A DNA stretch of 8,350 nucleotides from Candidatus Woesearchaeota archaeon (GTDB lineage Archaea > Nanobdellota > Nanobdellia > Woesearchaeales > DSVV01): contig JACRKI010000094.1 in NCBI GenBank assembly GCA_016215305.1, positions 1 through 8,350 of the forward strand, in the 5' to 3' direction. Positions 6,501 to 8,350 of the stretch are shown piece after piece. The stretch's first letter is position 1; the number at the start of each line of letters is the position of its first letter. The translations under genes and the position numbers were made by a program. The notes beneath the pieces are model-generated. The model saw only the letters and a list, made by a program, of their open reading frames with translations, was not told the origin of the DNA and made no database searches.

Positions 6501-6911
6501 GTGACAAAAGGAGAAGATGTTATTGAATGCGACCAATTTTTATCCGCGCAGATTTGCCAGAACATTGTCAACGCGTTTTTCTGGCACTGGTTCTGGGGAT
6601 TGAAGAATTTCTTTATTTCCAAAGCAGTGGGATTTGTGCTTGAGAAAGTTCGTTCAGATCTGCTTAAGTGTCCTGAGTTCAAAGATAATCCTAAAGAGCC
6701 TGTTGGCATTTGCAGCACCTGGCGCGCGATTATGGCACTGACCACAATTACCGTGACTGTTGTTGATACCTACAACACGCTCAAAGGAATATTTGACATG
6801 GATTTCAACATGACTGGAAATCAAACTCCTGAACAACAGCAGGATACTTTACAAACTGATGTCGAAACAGATATCGGTGATCAGTTGGGGACAACGCCGA
6901 GTTATGGATGA
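3591..6911 (+). CDS. Large secreted Ig-like repeat surface protein with cysteine-rich helical C-terminus
   Basis: A 1106-residue protein with a Sec signal peptide (hydrophobic 10-25, likely cleavage after AQAFA at 30). About five Ig-like domains follow at roughly 31-140, 143-246, 247-367, 368-480 and 481-590. The joints read 'D-x-x-x-P' or 'D-x-T-A-P' (DGNKP 140, DSTAP 246, DTTAP 366, DEEAP 478). Three domains carry a 'D-x-A-G-N' turn (EAGN 350, DAGN 459, NAGN 574). Cysteine pairs 93/102, 317/327, 423/432 and 542/552 share a C-x8/9-C-x-W/Y pattern, probably one disulfide per domain. The second domain instead has CxxCxxC at 170-176. Residues 600-745 form another beta-rich module. Residues 755-1070 are mostly helical, with eleven cysteines and hydrophobic stretches (936-949, 992-1018). 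Thirteen N-x-S/T sequons fit a glycosylated surface protein. The start has only a weak GAG ribosome site. Exact function is unknown; adhesion or cell-surface structure is likely. Confidence 0.85.
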   Translation: MQQNKYLQQMALFMIFLVLSIPFISAQAFASTTVTINSYSGKDGVTGVVSTYSDALTVEAEVTPDNTTDTFANFSTNNVYVDVFGKKEAMDNCEKGASSYTCSYTSATTDRTAGEKTLAVNVYSDTSVVAATADATVLIDGNKPTFSSFTYPSTWTDAVNVSYKLSDTACTSCSGCSGLDRIEFFVNGTLKENTTLATGSEDCDYQGTLETSVSDLGVAEGSQQLCAYIYDGVQNNQKKCVSIVVDSTAPSISSSSFVVKDDNGNAIEHLSGVAIHATVSVNITEKGSGLVVDTVYGNFSSLNPNVGSAYDEMPGDCTEYENGLFVCQWDLYIDLGAETTATAKIFAEDEAGNSQVLTKTLSFVADTTAPVLVGLTSAFNGYLNAKNNTLTLEIQEEGSGFDDKNVYLNLGQILLGNRQADSCAQSGTLWYCYWSPFVIPSSVPHGEAVKISPATITDDAGNDYDKTASISDVTFVYDEEAPVFLNITLQDLSLESDALVEGDVVAITAFVTDDVSGIDAANVYADYGAFDSANDYTAAQSCTEVDTDLWECYWEYTGALTSGDEISLNIRAMDNAGNVKDSDDDHVVGSAHVVGLVSGTADYWAEDAAVDQVPELNPNFLYFTTTGTLVRLDTALVSKSGSVPYVHNYNVDSCQAAYYAADNLTAKISWVDATVVSQYYYDATDKTSKYALVNIPPLFYGKANATVPEGSSIDLVCTGSVTESRSVYGDIYSPPEQVNISVTVSLMSGLFTEPSLASVDKIQTMTDVIKTLDDITKFLGAWTEWGTKICSPMNGIIVVANNLVTILKGVNALVGEEGIGAVSGAVSVTNTLNDVWNGYYSKDDIAQGEADKRIQTDAQTGERTYGSNPDQLFSNKHKLLSLGFACDTVLCESCSENWNKVLGLKGGPGGYVGGEYVPNWIGQDFTIPLNPRENIIVALICWPPCIPGIYGQLNAYKEILIAYNTCLNIAVTKGEDVIECDQFLSAQICQNIVNAFFWHWFWGLKNFFISKAVGFVLEKVRSDLLKCPEFKDNPKEPVGICSTWRAIMALTTITVTVVDTYNTLKGIFDMDFNMTGNQTPEQQQDTLQTDVETDIGDQLGTTPSYG

Positions 6912-6918
6912 TTGAAAA

Positions 6919-8262
6919 ATGAAATTAAAAGAATCAGAAACGGTGGAATTAAAGAAATCAACTTCTGAATTAAAAGAAGCTGTAATTTCTATAGTCTCCA
7001 TTCTAAACAAACATAAAAGAGGGGAAATTTACTTTGGCATTAAGAATAATGGCGAAGTTGTTGGGCAGACTGTCACAGTAAATACAATTAGGGAAATCTC
7101 AAAGGCAATTTCAGATTATGTTGAACCAATTATTTTCCCAAAGATTAATGAGATTATTTTAGAAGGCAAGAAATGTATTCATGTTGAATTCTTTGGTGAG
7201 CACATTCCATACTATGCCTTTGGCAGATCATATATTCGTGTTGGTGATGAAGATAAAAAAATTAACTCTCGAGAGTTGGAAAGACTCATCTTGAGGAAAA
7301 ACAAAATATTTTGGGAAGAAGAAATTTCTAACAAATCCTTGAAAGATGTCCATGAAGAAACAGTGCGAGATTTTGTTGAACGAGCAAATGTTGCAAAAAG
7401 AATAAATTTCAAGTTTACAACTGTAAAATCTGTACTGAACAAGCTTGGTCTCATGAGAGATGGCAAATTACTCAAAGCAGCTGAAGTATTGTTTTGTGAC
7501 AATAATCCTCTTGAAATCCAAGCCGCTGTTTTTGCAGGGGCAGATAAACTGACGTTTCTTGATATTCGCCAGTTTAAAGGAAATATATTTCAACTTCTCG
7601 AGCAATCTGAATCATATATTAAAGAACATATTAATTGGCGTGCTGAATTGAAAGAGCGCGTTAGAAAAGAAATACCTGAAATTCCTATTCGAGCGATTAC
7701 AGAAGCGTTGGTGAACTCATTATGCCATCGTGATTATACAAATAGAAAAGGAAACGAAATTGCTATCTTTAAGAACAGAGTGGAGATTTACAATCCGGGA
7801 AAATTTCCAGAAGAATATACGCCAAAGGAATTTATTAAAGGAATGGAAAGGTCAATTCTTCGAAATCCACTTATTGCCCATACTCTTTATTTGAGCAAAG
7901 ATATTGAACGTTGGGGGTCAGGATTGAAAAGAATTTCTGATGCTTGTAAAGAAGAAAAAGTTACAGTTGAATTTCATGAGTTGAAAAGCGGCTTTTTAAT
8001 GTTGTTTGAACGCAAAAGCGATTGGGGGGTAGAAAAGGGGGTAGAAAAGGGGGTAGAAAAGGGGGTAGAAAAGCTCTCTGAAAACGAGAAGAAATTAATA
8101 CTTTTGATTACAAAAAATCCTTCTATTAGTAAAGCTGAAATGATTTTGAATGGTAAACTAACAAAAAAAACTGTAGAGTATAATATTGAAAGCTTGAAGA
8201 AGAAAAATATTCTGAAAAGAGCTGGCGGAGCAAAAGGAGGATATTGGGTGATTGGATCATGA
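6919..8262 (+). CDS. AlbA_2 / GHKL-ATPase / winged-helix regulator (RecG-like transcription regulator family)
   Basis: A 447-residue cytoplasmic protein with a familiar three-part layout. Residues 1-120 are an AlbA_2 (Schlafen-type, PF04326) putative DNA-binding domain: 'ESETVELKKS' at 5-14, 'GEIYFGIKNNGEVVGQ' at 35-50, 'YIRVGDEDKKI' at 105-115. Residues about 250-345 are a HATPase_c_4 domain (PF13749) with the GHKL N-box pair E262/N266 in 'TEALVNSLCHRDY', then 'NPGKFPE' (292-298) and 'ERWGSGLKRI' (330-339). Residues 385-447 form a winged helix, joined by four GVEK repeats (370-385). Such proteins are often mislabelled RecG helicase but lack helicase motifs. Likely role: ATP-binding transcriptional regulator; some relatives lie in defence loci. 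It starts 7 bases after the surface protein stops and overlaps the next gene by ATGA, so an operon is likely. Arg codons are 13 of 25 AGA/AGG, unlike the upstream genes. Confidence 0.9.
   Translation: MKLKESETVELKKSTSELKEAVISIVSILNKHKRGEIYFGIKNNGEVVGQTVTVNTIREISKAISDYVEPIIFPKINEIILEGKKCIHVEFFGEHIPYYAFGRSYIRVGDEDKKINSRELERLILRKNKIFWEEEISNKSLKDVHEETVRDFVERANVAKRINFKFTTVKSVLNKLGLMRDGKLLKAAEVLFCDNNPLEIQAAVFAGADKLTFLDIRQFKGNIFQLLEQSESYIKEHINWRAELKERVRKEIPEIPIRAITEALVNSLCHRDYTNRKGNEIAIFKNRVEIYNPGKFPEEYTPKEFIKGMERSILRNPLIAHTLYLSKDIERWGSGLKRISDACKEEKVTVEFHELKSGFLMLFERKSDWGVEKGVEKGVEKGVEKLSENEKKLILLITKNPSISKAEMILNGKLTKKTVEYNIESLKKKNILKRAGGAKGGYWVIGS
8025..8072 (+). repeat. Four perfect 12-bp tandem repeats, G-rich, in frame
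   Basis: GGGGGTAGAAAA is repeated four times without error and encodes GVEKGVEKGVEKGVEK in the linker before the winged helix. The unit is a multiple of three, so changes in copy number would alter linker length without breaking the frame. Four runs of five or six G separated by 7-base loops fit the canonical G-quadruplex pattern on the plus strand. GVEK/GENV-type linkers are known in this protein family. Confidence 0.95.
8248..8253 (+). promoter_or_regulatory. Shine-Dalgarno for the overlapping last gene
   Basis: GGTGAT lies 5 bases before the ATG at 8259, inside the last codons of the regulator gene, and matches the GGAGGTGAT core. It supports a real downstream start. Confidence 0.5.
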
Positions 8263-8350
8263 AACAACACCAAAAGAGATATTATGGAAGTTTGTTGTTT
8301 ATAGTAGTTTTAATTCTAGCGACAGCGATCGTGTTGCAGAAGTTTGGATC
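8259..8350 (+). CDS. Membrane-anchored protein, unknown (N-terminal part, cut by window edge)
   Basis: The ATG overlaps the TGA of the regulator (ATGA at 8259-8262) and the frame stays open to the window end, giving 30 residues. It starts MKQHQKRYYG (basic) and is followed by one hydrophobic helix, SLLFIVVLILATAIVL, then QKFG. This is a signal anchor or signal peptide of a single-pass or secreted protein, with the positive-inside charge placing the N-terminus in the cytoplasm. The overlap suggests translational coupling to the regulator. The family cannot be told from this much. Confidence 0.75.
   Translation, partial: MKQHQKRYYGSLLFIVVLILATAIVLQKFG

Noticed and set aside
6919..8262. RecG helicase label for the regulator
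   Set aside because: There is no Walker A, DEAD/H or other helicase motif; the resemblance behind that label is only the shared AlbA_2/HATPase_c_4 annotation history.

Overview
The window looks like part of the genome of an archaeon, most likely of the DPANN group (Woesearchaeota/Pacearchaeota-like). Three things point there. The promoter candidates are archaeal TATA boxes (A-rich element followed by TTTATATA). The first large protein begins with an 'R-A-Q-I-T-I-F-I-V-I-G' membrane anchor, typical of big uncharacterised DPANN envelope proteins. The two large genes encode secreted, N-glycosylation-sequon-bearing proteins that I cannot tie to a named bacterial family. The lineage is inferred from sequence character, not from a search.

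Layout. At the left edge, reading leftward, is the start of a CPA2-type (Kef/NhaP-like) cation:proton antiporter (1-133, minus). Its leader can fold so that the Shine-Dalgarno is hidden in a hairpin. A long gene-poor stretch (134-992) separates it from the rightward genes. This stretch holds a palindromic TATA element near 330, a clear rightward TATA box at 747-754, and a densely structured block at 787-960 that would lie in the 5' leader of the next gene. Then come a 765-residue membrane-anchored extracellular protein (993-3290), a 300-base intergenic region with three consecutive hairpins inside a long-range stem (3339-3522), and a 1106-residue secreted Ig-like repeat protein (3591-6911). 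An AlbA_2/GHKL-ATPase/winged-helix regulator follows (6919-8262), with four perfect 12-bp G-rich repeats in its linker. The start of a small membrane-anchored protein (8259 to the edge) overlaps it by ATGA.

How they may work together. The last three rightward genes are packed tightly (7-base gap, then 4-base overlap) and are probably co-transcribed; the first large gene has its own promoter and leader. The theme is cell envelope: two large exported proteins, a membrane-anchored protein, and an antiporter diverging on the other side. The regulator stands out by its Arg codon use (AGA/AGG 13 of 25, against 6 of 30 in the two envelope genes) and may be a later arrival. The most unusual content is the RNA-level structure: nested inverted repeats precede both large genes, and the second set has two mutually exclusive partners for one arm.
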